Part shown: positions 33,174 to 43,036 of the stretch, in pieces
Position numbering within the stretch: position 1 is the first letter of the stretch
How the letters are laid out: each line of letters begins with the position of its first letter
Source of the DNA: CBDAMZ01 sp965197375
GTDB lineage: Bacteria; Acidobacteriota; Vicinamibacteria; Vicinamibacterales; UBA8438
Length of the DNA stretch: 64,000 nucleotides
NCBI GenBank assembly: GCA_965197375.1
Contig: CBDAMZ010000008.1
Span: 186,001 to 250,000, forward strand
Direction of reading: 5' to 3'
Notes under the pieces: model-generated
Told to the model about the DNA's origin: nothing
Database searches by the model: none
What the model saw: only the letters and a program-made list of their open reading frames with translations
Program-made: the position numbers and the translations under genes

Positions 33174-35486
33174 ATGGCGCTCAGTGTGCAGCAGTGGTTC
33201 GGCCCGCGTGCGGCGTGTGGGATGGTTATGCTGCTCGTTGTGGTTGGTGCGCCAGCGAGCATGGTGGCTCAGGAGGGCTCGAGCGCTATTCGCGGAACGA
33301 CCCAAGACGAGAGTGGAGGGGTTCTGCCTGGCGTCACTATGACAGCCAGGAATACGGATACGGGTCGCTCCAGTAGCACTGTAACCGACGGTCTTGGTAA
33401 CTACGAGATTGCACGATTAGATGCCGGCACCTATGAGGTGCAGTGTGCTCTGCCAGGGTTTCGTGCCCAGGCGGTCACGGTCACCCTGGCTACGGGCGCC
33501 ACTGAGACGCAGGACATGGCGCTTGGTATCGCGCCACTAGCCGAGACGGTGAGTGTCACGAGGAGTGAGCAGATCCTTGCATCAGTTCCGAACGCCGTTA
33601 CGTTGATCCAACAAGATGACATCGACTTTGCGCAGCGGAAAGCCTCGATGGATGAAGCGCTACGTGGTATTCCAGGACTACTTGTGCAGAACCGACGCAA
33701 CTATGGGTTGTCCGGCGGCGTTGGATTAAGTATTCGTTCGCCACAACCAAAATTCGGCCTGCGCGGCATAGCCATTGTTCAGGACGGTATCCCGATCACC
33801 ACCGCTGATGGGACGACCGAGCCAGGTAGCGTCGATCTCGGTTCGGTGCGGCGCATAGAGGTTATTCGCGGGCCTAGTTCCGTACTCTACGGTAATTCAG
33901 CCGGCGGTGTGATCAGCCTGTTTACTGAAATCGATCCGTCGCGACGGTTGACCGTCCGCCCTGATATTCAGGTCGGTAGTAACGGTTACAACCGCCAGCA
34001 AATAAGGGTCGACGGGCATAACAACAGTGGAACTGAGTTCATGGGAAGTTTTAGTCGGTTTCAGACTGACGGCTGGCGTGAGCACAGCGCCGCAGAAATC
34101 AGACAGACCAATGCCGTTGTTCGCCAGGCACTGTCGGCAGGCACCCGCCTTTCTGGCGTCTTCAATTACTACGCTGCGCCGTTTGCTGAGAACCCGAGCA
34201 TGATGAACGAACAAAACGCTCTGACCAACCCCCGCGGGACTCGGTTTATCGCTGTGAAACAGCATTGGGGGGAAGGGACTACCCAAGGCCAGTATGGAGC
34301 CACACTGGAACACAGCTTTGGTACACAGATGTTCCGTGCCACGGGCTGGGGGGTGTCGCGTGATCTGTTTGCATCGAACCCAGGCCGTATCATTGATCTC
34401 AGCCGGAAAGGCGGCGGTTTGCGCTCCGAGTATCTCGGCATGGAGGGAACCGCCCAATGGAGTATGGGCGTCGATGTGTCTTTTCAGGGCGATACCCGAA
34501 TGGAGTCAGGGAACATAACTACACCGGACACTGGGCATCTGCGAGGCAGCTTGTTAGTTCAACAACTTGAGGAGGTCTTGTCAGCTGGTCCCTTCGCGCA
34601 GGTAAGCATCTCGCCACATAGCCGAGTAACGGTGACTGCTGGTGTCAGGTATGACTACTACAATTTCTCAGCGACAGACCAGAAATTAGATGATGGCGAT
34701 CAGTCGGGCGAACGCACGATGAACGCAGCGAGCCCTTCGGTTGGTCTGACGTTTACGGCGACCCCGACGTTGAACGTCTTTGCCAACTATTCAACGGCGT
34801 ATCAAACCCCGACCACTGTTGAGCTCTCCAACCGACCGGAAGGTGAGGGCGGTTTTAACCAGCTACTTGACCCTGAGCGCATCCGTAGTTTTGAGGTTGG
34901 TCTTCGCGGGCTCGTGGAGCCAGCACGCCTTCAGTATGAAGTCACCGTGTATCAGTTGCGGTTGCTAGACGCATTTGTGTCCCAGGAGGGAGCCGACGAG
35001 CAGACGTTCTTTGCCAACGCTGGGGAATCGTCGCGTAATGGCGTGGAGTTATCCCTGAACTGGCGGCCGACCTCTCGGCTGGGTGCACGGATGGCGTACA
35101 CGCACCAGGACTTCACTTTTGTGAAGTTTGGGAGCTACTCTGGAAACTTTGAGCCAGGCGTCCCACCTAACCGACTCTTTGTTGGTGTGGACTACGCGGC
35201 ACCGTTCGGTCTGCGATCGAACGCGTCGATCCGGTGGGTTGATAGTATTTTCGCGAATAATGCCAATACGGCCTCGAACTGGTCCTATGCGGTGGTTGAC
35301 CTCCGATTCGGCTTGGATCGGTTGTGGGGCGATAGTAGCATACGGCCGTTTTTCGGCATTGATAACTTGTTCAACGAGCGCTACAACTCATCTGTGATCG
35401 TCAATGCTTGGGGGCGGCGTTACTTCGAGCCGTCGCCGGGTCGAGAGTTCTATGTCGGTTTCACGCTCGGGTTCGGCGTGAAATAG
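33174..35486 (+). CDS. TonB-dependent outer-membrane receptor with N-terminal carboxypeptidase-regulatory-like domain
   Basis: 770 residues. A signal peptide (1-33) is followed by a carboxypeptidase-regulatory-like fold (GGVLPGVTMTARNTDTGRSS; LGNYEIARLDAGTYEV), a plug domain (VDLGSVRRIEVIRGPSSVLY then GNSAGGVI), and a beta-barrel ending PGREFYVGFTLGFGVK. The plug and barrel layout fits siderophore-type receptors (NLFNERYNSSVIVNAWGRRY), but the ligand cannot be read from the sequence. AGGAG seven bases before ATG 33174 fixes the start over the longer open frame from 33114. Confidence 0.92.
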   Translation: MALSVQQWFGPRAACGMVMLLVVVGAPASMVAQEGSSAIRGTTQDESGGVLPGVTMTARNTDTGRSSSTVTDGLGNYEIARLDAGTYEVQCALPGFRAQAVTVTLATGATETQDMALGIAPLAETVSVTRSEQILASVPNAVTLIQQDDIDFAQRKASMDEALRGIPGLLVQNRRNYGLSGGVGLSIRSPQPKFGLRGIAIVQDGIPITTADGTTEPGSVDLGSVRRIEVIRGPSSVLYGNSAGGVISLFTEIDPSRRLTVRPDIQVGSNGYNRQQIRVDGHNNSGTEFMGSFSRFQTDGWREHSAAEIRQTNAVVRQALSAGTRLSGVFNYYAAPFAENPSMMNEQNALTNPRGTRFIAVKQHWGEGTTQGQYGATLEHSFGTQMFRATGWGVSRDLFASNPGRIIDLSRKGGGLRSEYLGMEGTAQWSMGVDVSFQGDTRMESGNITTPDTGHLRGSLLVQQLEEVLSAGPFAQVSISPHSRVTVTAGVRYDYYNFSATDQKLDDGDQSGERTMNAASPSVGLTFTATPTLNVFANYSTAYQTPTTVELSNRPEGEGGFNQLLDPERIRSFEVGLRGLVEPARLQYEVTVYQLRLLDAFVSQEGADEQTFFANAGESSRNGVELSLNWRPTSRLGARMAYTHQDFTFVKFGSYSGNFEPGVPPNRLFVGVDYAAPFGLRSNASIRWVDSIFANNANTASNWSYAVVDLRFGLDRLWGDSSIRPFFGIDNLFNERYNSSVIVNAWGRRYFEPSPGREFYVGFTLGFGVK

Positions 35487-35632
35487 CTCTGGTGTGCGCC
35501 ACGGCTATGTTCGCAAGATCAACCTTGCGGTGGTTCGGACACGCAACTGCAGTTTGACGGCGATAAAGTGTGGTCAGCGTCCGGTTGGAAGGCCACGGGG
35601 ACGCTTCATGTATTAAGACGTGTAGTCTCTGA

Positions 35633-35869
35633 GGATCCCGGAAAAAAATTCGTGCCAGCGTCGCGAAGGACCTTAACGCGTTCACGTTTAGTGCGCGCGG
35701 TCTCGTCGGCTTCTTCGCCAGGCTTAGCCTGGCCAAAGGCTTCAACGTGTTCTTCTTGGCAGAAAATACGTTTGACCTGGAGCACGGCATTCGCTTCAAC
35801 TCGAGTAGTCGGCCGCAAATGTTCCGGAAAGATCCGTGTGCCGCCCAGGCAGTCAACGATTCCTTGTGA
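35633..35869 (+). pseudogene. Possible TonB-receptor C-terminal remnant
   Basis: Between the two receptors, one frame reads FSARGLVGFFARLSLAKGFN, VFFLAENTFDLEHGIRFNSS and SRPQMFRKDP before a TGA at 35867-35869. The aromatic-strand alternation and AENTFD are like the last strands of TonB receptor barrels (-AENLFD-). It is preceded by an in-frame stop at 35630-35632, has no start, and its stop overlaps the next receptor's ATG. It could be a decayed receptor end left by duplication; the similarity is short and this call is weak. The rest of 35487-35835 shows nothing else. Confidence 0.35.
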
Positions 35870-38556
35870 TGGTCGTACGGTTGGCCTCTGTGTGCCTGTC
35901 CCGTACGTTGCTAACCCGTGCAGCCATCGCGTCAGCTCTAATCGTCTCTGGCTTCTGCCTGGGGGCCTCGGTTACTGTTGTTGCTCAGGCGACGAGCACG
36001 CTCCAGGGTCGGGTCCTCGATCAGCAGGGTGGCGCGCTGGCCGGGGCCACCGTTACAGTTAATTCATCAACAGACTCGTTTTCGTCGGTTGTGGTCACAG
36101 ACGCAACCGGTGCTTACCAGTTAGTCTCGATCCCACCAGGCCTCTATACGGTCCGCTTTTCGATGTCTGGGTTTCGAGCATCAGAGGAGTCTGTCAACTT
36201 GACATCTGGATCGACATGCGCGCTCGATATGCAGCTCATTATCTCACCGTTCGCACAGCAGGTGGATGTTGTTTCTGTCGCCCAGATTTTTTTGGGAGGA
36301 GTCGAGCGTCGTCGGATTCCAACGATGGTTTCGATTATCGGGTTAACCGAATTGTCGGAACGTGGCACATCGTCGATCGCCGACACGTTGCAGGAACGTT
36401 TCGGGAGCGTGACATTAGAAAGCGCAACTGGTAATCCCATTCAGCCGACGCTGAGGTTTCGTGGGTTTAACGCTTCTCCGCTGCTAGGATTGCCACAAGG
36501 TGTTGCTGTGTATCAGAACGGCGTTCGAATCAACGAGCCGTTTGGTGACATCGTTCAGTTCGATCTCATTCCGCAGTTTGCAATGGCGAGTGCGCAGTTG
36601 ATCGCTGGTGCCGATCCAATATTCGGTCTGAATGCACTAGGCGGCGCGTTGGTTCTGCGTCTCAAGAACGGTTTCGAGACGAACGGATTCAGAGGCGAGG
36701 TACTGGGTGGTTCATTTAAGCGGTTGAGTGGGACCGGAGAGTTTGGCGCTACGCGGGGCCCCTGGGCGATTTACTTGGGTGCTACCAGGTTTGACGAGGC
36801 GGGTTGGCGAACGGCATCTGATTCTGCCGTGACCCAATCAGTGGTGAACCTGTGGTACCGCCAAAAGCGTGTCGACGGGGGCATTAGTTTCACCTATGCC
36901 GATAGCACGCTGAACGGCAATGGTCCTGTCCCGGTCGAGTTGCTCGACATAGACCGGTCAGCTGTCTTTACGTTTCCTGACACGACGGAGAACCGACTCG
37001 CGTTTGGCCAGGGCCGATTCAATGTTGCGCTCTCGTCCAAATGGGTCCTTCAAGTGAATGGATTTTACCGTGACCTCAAGCGTGCCACTCTCAACGGTGA
37101 CGAAGCCGAATTTGGTGTCTGTGACGACGGCGTATTACCAGTTGGTGCTCCGTCAAACACATTGTGTGCCGGAGGTGGCAACAACAGTGATGTTAACGCA
37201 AGAAACAGGGAAACGCCTGGAACGATTCCACTCGTCGATGTCGTGAGTGGGAGGTTTATTACCAACAGTGTTGCAGAGGGTGACGGGGCGTTCAATCGTA
37301 CGACCACGAGGTCCAAGGGGTACGGTAGCTCAGTGCAGCTGGTCGGTAGACACCGACCTGGCAGCCTGGTCAGCGCGTTAATCCTCGGGGTGTCCGCCGA
37401 CCTGGCTGATGTCTCGTTCGCCTCGAACAGTGAAGTGGGAACCTTAACATCCGACAGGACCGTTATAGGGTCTGGGTTGCTAGCGGGTGTGTTTCGGGCG
37501 GCGCCAGACGATTTGTTTAATACTGCACTGGAGACAAAGAACCGCGCAGTAGGGTTGTACTTCAGCGATACGCTATCCTTCACGGATCAGTGGCACGTGA
37601 CCATCTCGGGACGATTCAATACTTCTCAGATCGCCATCGTTGACCGTCTTGGCACCTCTTTGGACGGTGACCACTCGTTCTCGCGCTTCAACCCAGCCGT
37701 CGGCGTGGTGTATGAGACCTCTGAAGCCCTGTCTTTCGTTGGTCGGTACACCGAATCCAACCGCGTTCCAACGGCGGCGGAGCTTAGTTGCGCCGATCCC
37801 GATGAACCATGCCGAGTTCCGAATGCGTTTGTGTCAGATCCGCCGCTCAAACAAGCCGTTGCACGGTCGGTTGAGGGCGGTGGTCGTGGGCGATTCAGCG
37901 CGAAGTCGAATGACGTGAACTGGTCGGCCGTCGTCTACCGGACCGGTATTCGAGACGACATTCTGTTTGTTGCGTCGCCCGATCTGATCGGTAATGGCTT
38001 CTTCCAGAACGCCGGAGACACCCGTCGCGTTGGCCTCGATGTTGAGCTTTCGGGTAGTGCGGACCACTTTGCGTGGTATGCCAGCTATGGCCTGGTCGAA
38101 GTAACTTTCGAGTCGCCTCTCCGTTTGCCAAGTAACACGGTGGTTAACGACGCCTCGACTGAAGACGGGGACATAGCTGTTGATCCCGGCGACCGGTTAC
38201 CTGGCATACCCCGTCACAGTTTAAAACTGGGTGGTCGATATGATCTGACTCCCGAGTGGAATGTGTCGCTAGGAGGGATCGTGGCGTCTAGTCGATTCTT
38301 CGTCGGTGACGAGGGTAATGACCAAGAACCACTCGACGGATTTGGTATCGTCAATCTTCGCTCAGCCTACGTCGTTAATGAGTCCCTTGAGTTGTTCGGC
38401 CGTGTCGACAACCTCTTCGATGCGAAGTACGAGACCTTTGGCGTTCTGGCGGAGGTTGAGATCGATCTTGAGGAGGCTCCGGATGCGGATGGCCCCCGAT
38501 TCGTTAGTCCCGGTGCAGCTATCAGTGCGTTTGTTGGGGTTCGCGTCAAGTTCTGA
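35869..38556 (+). CDS. TonB-dependent outer-membrane receptor with N-terminal carboxypeptidase-regulatory-like domain
   Basis: 895 residues. Signal peptide about 1-40, then the regulatory-like domain (LQGRVLDQQGGALAGATVTV; TGAYQLVSIPPGLYTVRFSM) and a divergent plug: IPTMVSIIGLTELSERGTSS, LRFRGFNASPLLGLPQGVAV, PIFGLNALGGALVLRLKNGF. The barrel ends AAISAFVGVRVKF. The plug is of the type in receptors with no obvious TonB box. Ligand unknown. The ATG at 35869 lacks a Shine-Dalgarno; an in-frame start at 35836 is possible. It is only about 15-20% like the receptor upstream by eye, so this is not a recent duplicate. Confidence 0.88.
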   Translation: MVVRLASVCLSRTLLTRAAIASALIVSGFCLGASVTVVAQATSTLQGRVLDQQGGALAGATVTVNSSTDSFSSVVVTDATGAYQLVSIPPGLYTVRFSMSGFRASEESVNLTSGSTCALDMQLIISPFAQQVDVVSVAQIFLGGVERRRIPTMVSIIGLTELSERGTSSIADTLQERFGSVTLESATGNPIQPTLRFRGFNASPLLGLPQGVAVYQNGVRINEPFGDIVQFDLIPQFAMASAQLIAGADPIFGLNALGGALVLRLKNGFETNGFRGEVLGGSFKRLSGTGEFGATRGPWAIYLGATRFDEAGWRTASDSAVTQSVVNLWYRQKRVDGGISFTYADSTLNGNGPVPVELLDIDRSAVFTFPDTTENRLAFGQGRFNVALSSKWVLQVNGFYRDLKRATLNGDEAEFGVCDDGVLPVGAPSNTLCAGGGNNSDVNARNRETPGTIPLVDVVSGRFITNSVAEGDGAFNRTTTRSKGYGSSVQLVGRHRPGSLVSALILGVSADLADVSFASNSEVGTLTSDRTVIGSGLLAGVFRAAPDDLFNTALETKNRAVGLYFSDTLSFTDQWHVTISGRFNTSQIAIVDRLGTSLDGDHSFSRFNPAVGVVYETSEALSFVGRYTESNRVPTAAELSCADPDEPCRVPNAFVSDPPLKQAVARSVEGGGRGRFSAKSNDVNWSAVVYRTGIRDDILFVASPDLIGNGFFQNAGDTRRVGLDVELSGSADHFAWYASYGLVEVTFESPLRLPSNTVVNDASTEDGDIAVDPGDRLPGIPRHSLKLGGRYDLTPEWNVSLGGIVASSRFFVGDEGNDQEPLDGFGIVNLRSAYVVNESLELFGRVDNLFDAKYETFGVLAEVEIDLEEAPDADGPRFVSPGAAISAFVGVRVKF

Positions 38557-38672
38557 GCCAACCATTCGGTTCGTAGCGCTATCTGCCACGATCCTGTACA
38601 GTTACGCCCCGTACCGCGTACCTAAATCGCGGTTGGCGCTGCTGATCGACGCGGAGCTTGGAGATCTGTGAG

Positions 38673-39788
38673 ATGGCCGTCGAAACAAAACCGATGATCG
38701 ACTTCGATCGCGCCAATGAAGTTGTTCAGCGATTCCAGGCCGAGTCGACAAAATGGTTGTATGGCTTGGATGAGGCCGCGCGAATCCTGTCGTGGGCGCT
38801 GTTTACGCTGCTGCCCTATACCGACAAACTCCAGCACGTGAAGGCATTGCGACAGCCGCACCTGATGTTCCGGGGGCCGACAGGAACCGGGAAGACGGAC
38901 CTCGTCAGCGCATGCGCCATGGCGATTGATGCGAAGTTCGAGCGGATCCAGGGGCTGCCGACCTACATGCCTGAGGATATCCTCGGCTACGAAACGATCA
39001 TTGAAGAAGTCGATGGCACGAGGAGAATCCACTTTAAGCCGGGCAAGCTCATGGCTCACATTGTTCTCATTGACGAGGACAACCGGCTGTCTGGGAAGAC
39101 TAAGGCGGCGGTACTCGAAGGAATGGAGGAGAGCTCAGCTACATTGAGCTCAGACTACGGTAACCTGGACGAGGGGAAGGTCCTTCCGCTGTTCCCGCTA
39201 TCGTGTGACTTCAATGACACCGCCGGGCCACGCTTCTTTATGGTGATCTGTACCGAAAACATCTTCGGAGAGGAAGAAGGGACCTTCCCTAACCCTATCG
39301 CGCAGCTCGACCGCACGACGCTTTCCATCAATGTGCTCGATCCAGAGGACGAAAAAGACGAGCTAAACATAAGTGCGCACAACGTCGTCGGGAAGAAGGT
39401 CGAGAAGCTTACGAATCTTTACGAGGTCCTTGACATTGCGCACTACATCTTCGCTAACGTCAAGATGTCTGAGTACGGTCAGCAGTATAAAGTCAGGCTT
39501 ATCCGAAACACGCGTCCCCATCGCGTGCAGGGCCGGGCCGCGCGAACCGTGAAAGAGTACATCAAGGTCGGCATTTCGCCGCGAGTCCACTTCCATCTGG
39601 AGGCAGTGGCCCGAACGTTCGCTTTCTTTCATGGCGATAGTGTGATCACGCCGGATCACATTAAAGCGGTAGCCAAGCCGGTCCTGGCGCACCGCTTGGT
39701 GCTCAAGGAGGGGATGGAGTTCTCGGTCAATAAGGAGGATTTGCTCGACACGGTCATCCGGGACGTGGAGGTCCCTCCGTGGAAGTAG
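38673..39788 (+). CDS. MoxR-family AAA+ ATPase
   Basis: 371-residue AAA+ protein. Walker A is GPTGTGKT (68-75) and Walker B is VLIDED (131-136), followed by NRLSGKTKAAVLEGMEESS; the usual MoxR form is DEINRA, so DEDNRL is a variant. The sensor-1 region (MVICTENIFGEEEGTFPNPI) is intact. MoxR ATPases act as chaperones for VWA-domain proteins, exactly what follows here. A TTG upstream at 38658 is rejected in favour of ATG 38673 with GGAG nine bases before. First gene of a six-gene operon. Confidence 0.9.
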   Translation: MAVETKPMIDFDRANEVVQRFQAESTKWLYGLDEAARILSWALFTLLPYTDKLQHVKALRQPHLMFRGPTGTGKTDLVSACAMAIDAKFERIQGLPTYMPEDILGYETIIEEVDGTRRIHFKPGKLMAHIVLIDEDNRLSGKTKAAVLEGMEESSATLSSDYGNLDEGKVLPLFPLSCDFNDTAGPRFFMVICTENIFGEEEGTFPNPIAQLDRTTLSINVLDPEDEKDELNISAHNVVGKKVEKLTNLYEVLDIAHYIFANVKMSEYGQQYKVRLIRNTRPHRVQGRAARTVKEYIKVGISPRVHFHLEAVARTFAFFHGDSVITPDHIKAVAKPVLAHRLVLKEGMEFSVNKEDLLDTVIRDVEVPPWK

Positions 39789-40696
39789 AGGAGCTCTTTG
39801 CCAGGTTCCGAGACATCAAATACGGGATCAAGGCGAAGAAAAAATCGACCAGCGTTCATTTCGGCGAGCATAAGAGCGGGTTCAAGGGTGTGGGCTACGA
39901 CATCGTTGGTGTCGATCGGTGGCGTCCCGGCCAGCCGCTTAAGGATGTCGCTTGGGCGCTGAGCCTTCGCACATATCCCAAGAAGCTCTACAAGATCGAG
40001 AGGATGGAGCCGAAGGAACTCCGGACGCTCTTCGTCCTCGATCTCTCCTACTCGACGTTGTTCCAGATCTCACAGGAGTCAAACAAGGCCCTACTGATGT
40101 TGGACCTCATTGGTAGTATCGGGTTGACTCGCGCCAAACTGCGAGACCCCATGGGATTGTTGGCCTTCTCCGACCGAATCGAGCTGTATCTCAAGCCGAA
40201 GCTTGGCACCTCGCAGGTGTTCTACATGGCCCACCAGATTTTTGAAAAACTGAAGCTTCAGCAGGAATTTCCGTTAAAGCGTCGGGCTGATTTTTCGGTA
40301 GCACTCAAGTTCGTGGCCGCCCGTCTGAAAATGCGTCACTCAGTCATCATAATTTCGGACGTTGTGGACTTAGTCAATGACCAGGCCTCGATTGACTTCA
40401 AGCTGCTCAGCATGCTGGCCGCAAAGCACGATATGATAGTGCTTATCCTGGATGATTCGGGTGAATTCCGGGTCCGAAGTCGGCTCGGCTACATCCGGAT
40501 TTCCAATATGGAGACGGGCAGGCAGACTGTCATCTCGGCGCGTAAGGTGGGCGCCATCCGGCGTGGAATCAAGGAGCGCCGGGAGGCGTTGCAATACAAG
40601 CTGAAGCACCACAGTGGCGTCGACTCCGTCGTGCTCACGCCAGAGAATCACACCGAGGTGCTGTCGAAGTTTCTCATCGCGCGGACGGCCCGGTAG
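39779..40696 (+). CDS. DUF58 (VWA-like) protein
   Basis: 305 residues from GTG 39779, overlapping the MoxR gene by ten bases. The DUF58 signature GYDIVGVDRWRPGQPLKDVA (40-58) is followed by a von Willebrand-like domain whose metal-ion site DLSYS (88-92, DxSxS) is intact. DUF58 proteins are standard partners of MoxR ATPases. No signal peptide, so it is cytosolic. Confidence 0.88.
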   Translation: MEVEELFARFRDIKYGIKAKKKSTSVHFGEHKSGFKGVGYDIVGVDRWRPGQPLKDVAWALSLRTYPKKLYKIERMEPKELRTLFVLDLSYSTLFQISQESNKALLMLDLIGSIGLTRAKLRDPMGLLAFSDRIELYLKPKLGTSQVFYMAHQIFEKLKLQQEFPLKRRADFSVALKFVAARLKMRHSVIIISDVVDLVNDQASIDFKLLSMLAAKHDMIVLILDDSGEFRVRSRLGYIRISNMETGRQTVISARKVGAIRRGIKERREALQYKLKHHSGVDSVVLTPENHTEVLSKFLIARTAR

Positions 40697-40712
40697 AGTC
40701 GGTAGAAACGGA

Positions 40713-41834
40713 ATGGTTACGGGACGGACGAGGGTCGTCAGCTGGCTCGCCCTTACCAGCTGGCTCGTCGGCTCTGGCGCGGGTGGCGCCGCGCAGGACT
40801 TGCCGCATGCGAGTTTTGGGGTTTTACCGGTCACGGTCGAGACCTTGGATCTCGCGCCAACGGTTGTCACAACGGGGGATGTTATTACCCGGACCTACCG
40901 TGTCAGATTTCCTGACCTCATCGCCGACGGCAAGGAAATCCTCATCCTCGAAGACCGGATGGTGCCCGAGAGCCTGCCAGTACATCCCTTCGAAGGTCTC
41001 TCGCTCGATATCCGAAAAAGTCGCGTCGGGGACGATCACATCTTCGACTTCGTCTACGGCTTTCGGCTGATTACGCCTGAGAAGGCGGTCTACGTACTCC
41101 CCAGCTTCAGCTTCTACTATTTGGTGCGGGGTCTCGGCGAGGAAATTGAGGACGCCGAGGTCCAACAGATCGAAGGTGGCCAGGGGCTTGTGCGTTACGT
41201 GGCAACGATCACCGATCTACCCGTGCTCGACATCCGTGACACGGTTGAGCTTGGCAAGTTTAGTGGGCGTGTGACGTTGTTTCGGACCATCGTCTGGACG
41301 GTCGCACCGTTGCCGCTTGTCATTTGGCTGTTCATGTTGGCCCGTCTAGCGCGCCGACCGAAGATGGTCTCGATCGAAGCAGTCAAGGCAGCCGAGGAGC
41401 TGGAGCGGCTCGACGCACAGATTCAGGCCCCACCGTCCATCTGGGCTGCGCGTGGAAACCTGCGGCGTCACCTGAAAGCGCTCGCCCAGATCATCCCGAC
41501 ACATGACAACGGGGCTGCTTTGCGCGATCTCGAACGCGCTCTCGTGATCTCGATGCGTGAGTATTTACAAGCTGAGCTGCCGAATCTCAATCCTGGTGAT
41601 ACCGCGAAGGAGATCATGCTGCACGTTGAAGGTTTGCGCGACGGGGCCAGGAAGGATGGGCTAGCGACGCTGGCGTCACGCCTGGTCGCCTATCAGAGCG
41701 ATTTGGAGAAGGGCGCCGTGGCATCCATTGAGGACCCGGCGGAAGAGGTGCGGAAGTTGGACGAGTCACTGATGCTCTTGCAGCCGCACGTCCGATTATG
41801 GCTGGGTATCAAGGGCTGGTTCAGGCAGGGGTAA
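40713..41834 (+). CDS. Membrane-anchored protein of the MoxR/VWA operon (BatD-like position)
   Basis: 373 residues from ATG 40713 with a signal peptide (about 5-27). A periplasmic beta-rich domain (VVTTGDVITRTYRVRFPDLI) follows, then one transmembrane helix at about 190-211 (LFRTIVWTVAPLPLVIWLFM), and a helical cytoplasmic tail. The layout and position between DUF58 and VWA genes resemble BatD of the Bat operons, but I see no firm sequence match. The frame is open to 40614, which overlaps the DUF58 gene. Its stop overlaps the next ATG. Confidence 0.62.
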   Translation: MVTGRTRVVSWLALTSWLVGSGAGGAAQDLPHASFGVLPVTVETLDLAPTVVTTGDVITRTYRVRFPDLIADGKEILILEDRMVPESLPVHPFEGLSLDIRKSRVGDDHIFDFVYGFRLITPEKAVYVLPSFSFYYLVRGLGEEIEDAEVQQIEGGQGLVRYVATITDLPVLDIRDTVELGKFSGRVTLFRTIVWTVAPLPLVIWLFMLARLARRPKMVSIEAVKAAEELERLDAQIQAPPSIWAARGNLRRHLKALAQIIPTHDNGAALRDLERALVISMREYLQAELPNLNPGDTAKEIMLHVEGLRDGARKDGLATLASRLVAYQSDLEKGAVASIEDPAEEVRKLDESLMLLQPHVRLWLGIKGWFRQG

Positions 41835-42964
41835 TGTTATCCTCGCGGACCGAATTCGTCGCGTTTCTCAACGGGAGCATCGAAGAGCTCTTCGCGACGG
41901 AGTTGGCGCAAGTCCGTTACGGTGACGTGGGCCTCGCGTTCTGGCTGACGGTCGTTGTTGGCTTCGCGGTGCTTGCCACGGTCGCGCGGCTCATTCTGAA
42001 GCGGCGGAAGCACAGCCGGAATCACTCCGGGCACGTTATCGATCCAAAGCACCAGAAACGCCTGTGGGCGCGTGCCGTCCATGTCCTCCCCAAGGTGCTG
42101 GTTGCGGGAGCACTTGTTCTGGTGCTCGTTGCGGCGGCCGATCCCTTCCTAACAGCGACCGAAGAGGTGAGCGGCTATGTCGAGTCCAAGGTCAGGGTCG
42201 ACCTTGTGGATACGTCTGGGTCGATGGCATGGGAGTTTCCTGACACCGGCAAGTCGAAGGCCGAGGTGGCACGGGGGGCTCATCTCGAGTTTCTCGACAT
42301 GCGTCGGGGAAAGAACGATCGGGTCTCGCTCTGGCTCTTCTCGACGTACCCCTACATGGTGGACGACTTCGTCATGGACGACGAGTTGTACTACTTCCAG
42401 GTCTGGGATGCACCCTACGTGACGACGCAGCGTCTGGATAAGGCGATGGTTGTCCCGAGTGACAAGGTTCGGATCATTCCCGCTGAAGGGGACACGAACA
42501 TCATCCGGCCGCTGCAATCGATCATGAAGCACTTCGACCAAGACGAGGCCGTGATGGGCGGGGCTACGAATCTGAACCGAGCCGTGCTCATCGTTACCGA
42601 TGCCGCCGTGGACGAGGTTCCCGATGCTGAATTTGCTGCGCTGAACAAGCGCAACGTTATTCCGTACATCATCTACATCAACACGAGTGACGTGCGGGCG
42701 TCGATCAGTGGACACCAGTCAATGCCGCGACTGATCGAGATGATTCGTAAATACGGTGGTGACTACTTTGATGTAACCGATGAGGACAGTCTCGCCCGCG
42801 CCTATCAGGCTATAGACGAGCGCGAGGCAGTGCGAGTCGAGCGCAGACACCGCGCATTCAAGGTGCCGATCTACTCGCGGTTCTTGCTGGTGGCTATGGC
42901 GCTGCTCATTGTGAGCACCCCGCTTGGGTTCATCGCGGAGCTGTTCTGGGGCACCAGCCCATAA
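41834..42964 (+). CDS. VWA-domain membrane protein (BatA-like) 1
   Basis: 376 residues. Two N-terminal transmembrane helices (about 33-55 and 86-103) precede a VWA domain with the metal-ion-dependent adhesion motif DTSGS (126-130), and a C-terminal helix (FLLVAMALLIVSTPLGFIAE) anchors it again. AGGGG precedes an ATG overlapping the upstream stop (TAATG). VWA domains here should face the periplasm and act with the MoxR ATPase. Confidence 0.85.
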   Translation: MLSSRTEFVAFLNGSIEELFATELAQVRYGDVGLAFWLTVVVGFAVLATVARLILKRRKHSRNHSGHVIDPKHQKRLWARAVHVLPKVLVAGALVLVLVAAADPFLTATEEVSGYVESKVRVDLVDTSGSMAWEFPDTGKSKAEVARGAHLEFLDMRRGKNDRVSLWLFSTYPYMVDDFVMDDELYYFQVWDAPYVTTQRLDKAMVVPSDKVRIIPAEGDTNIIRPLQSIMKHFDQDEAVMGGATNLNRAVLIVTDAAVDEVPDAEFAALNKRNVIPYIIYINTSDVRASISGHQSMPRLIEMIRKYGGDYFDVTDEDSLARAYQAIDEREAVRVERRHRAFKVPIYSRFLLVAMALLIVSTPLGFIAELFWGTSP

Positions 42965-43036
42965 GATCCGCAGAATGTCGCGTCTAGCATATGTGGCACG
43001 TAGTACGTAGGGGTGTAGATCTACCAGGTGGAAGAC

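Noticed and set aside
33897..34457. 186-codon minus-strand ORF in the TonB receptor
   Set aside because: Antisense to the conserved plug and barrel of the receptor; no start signal.
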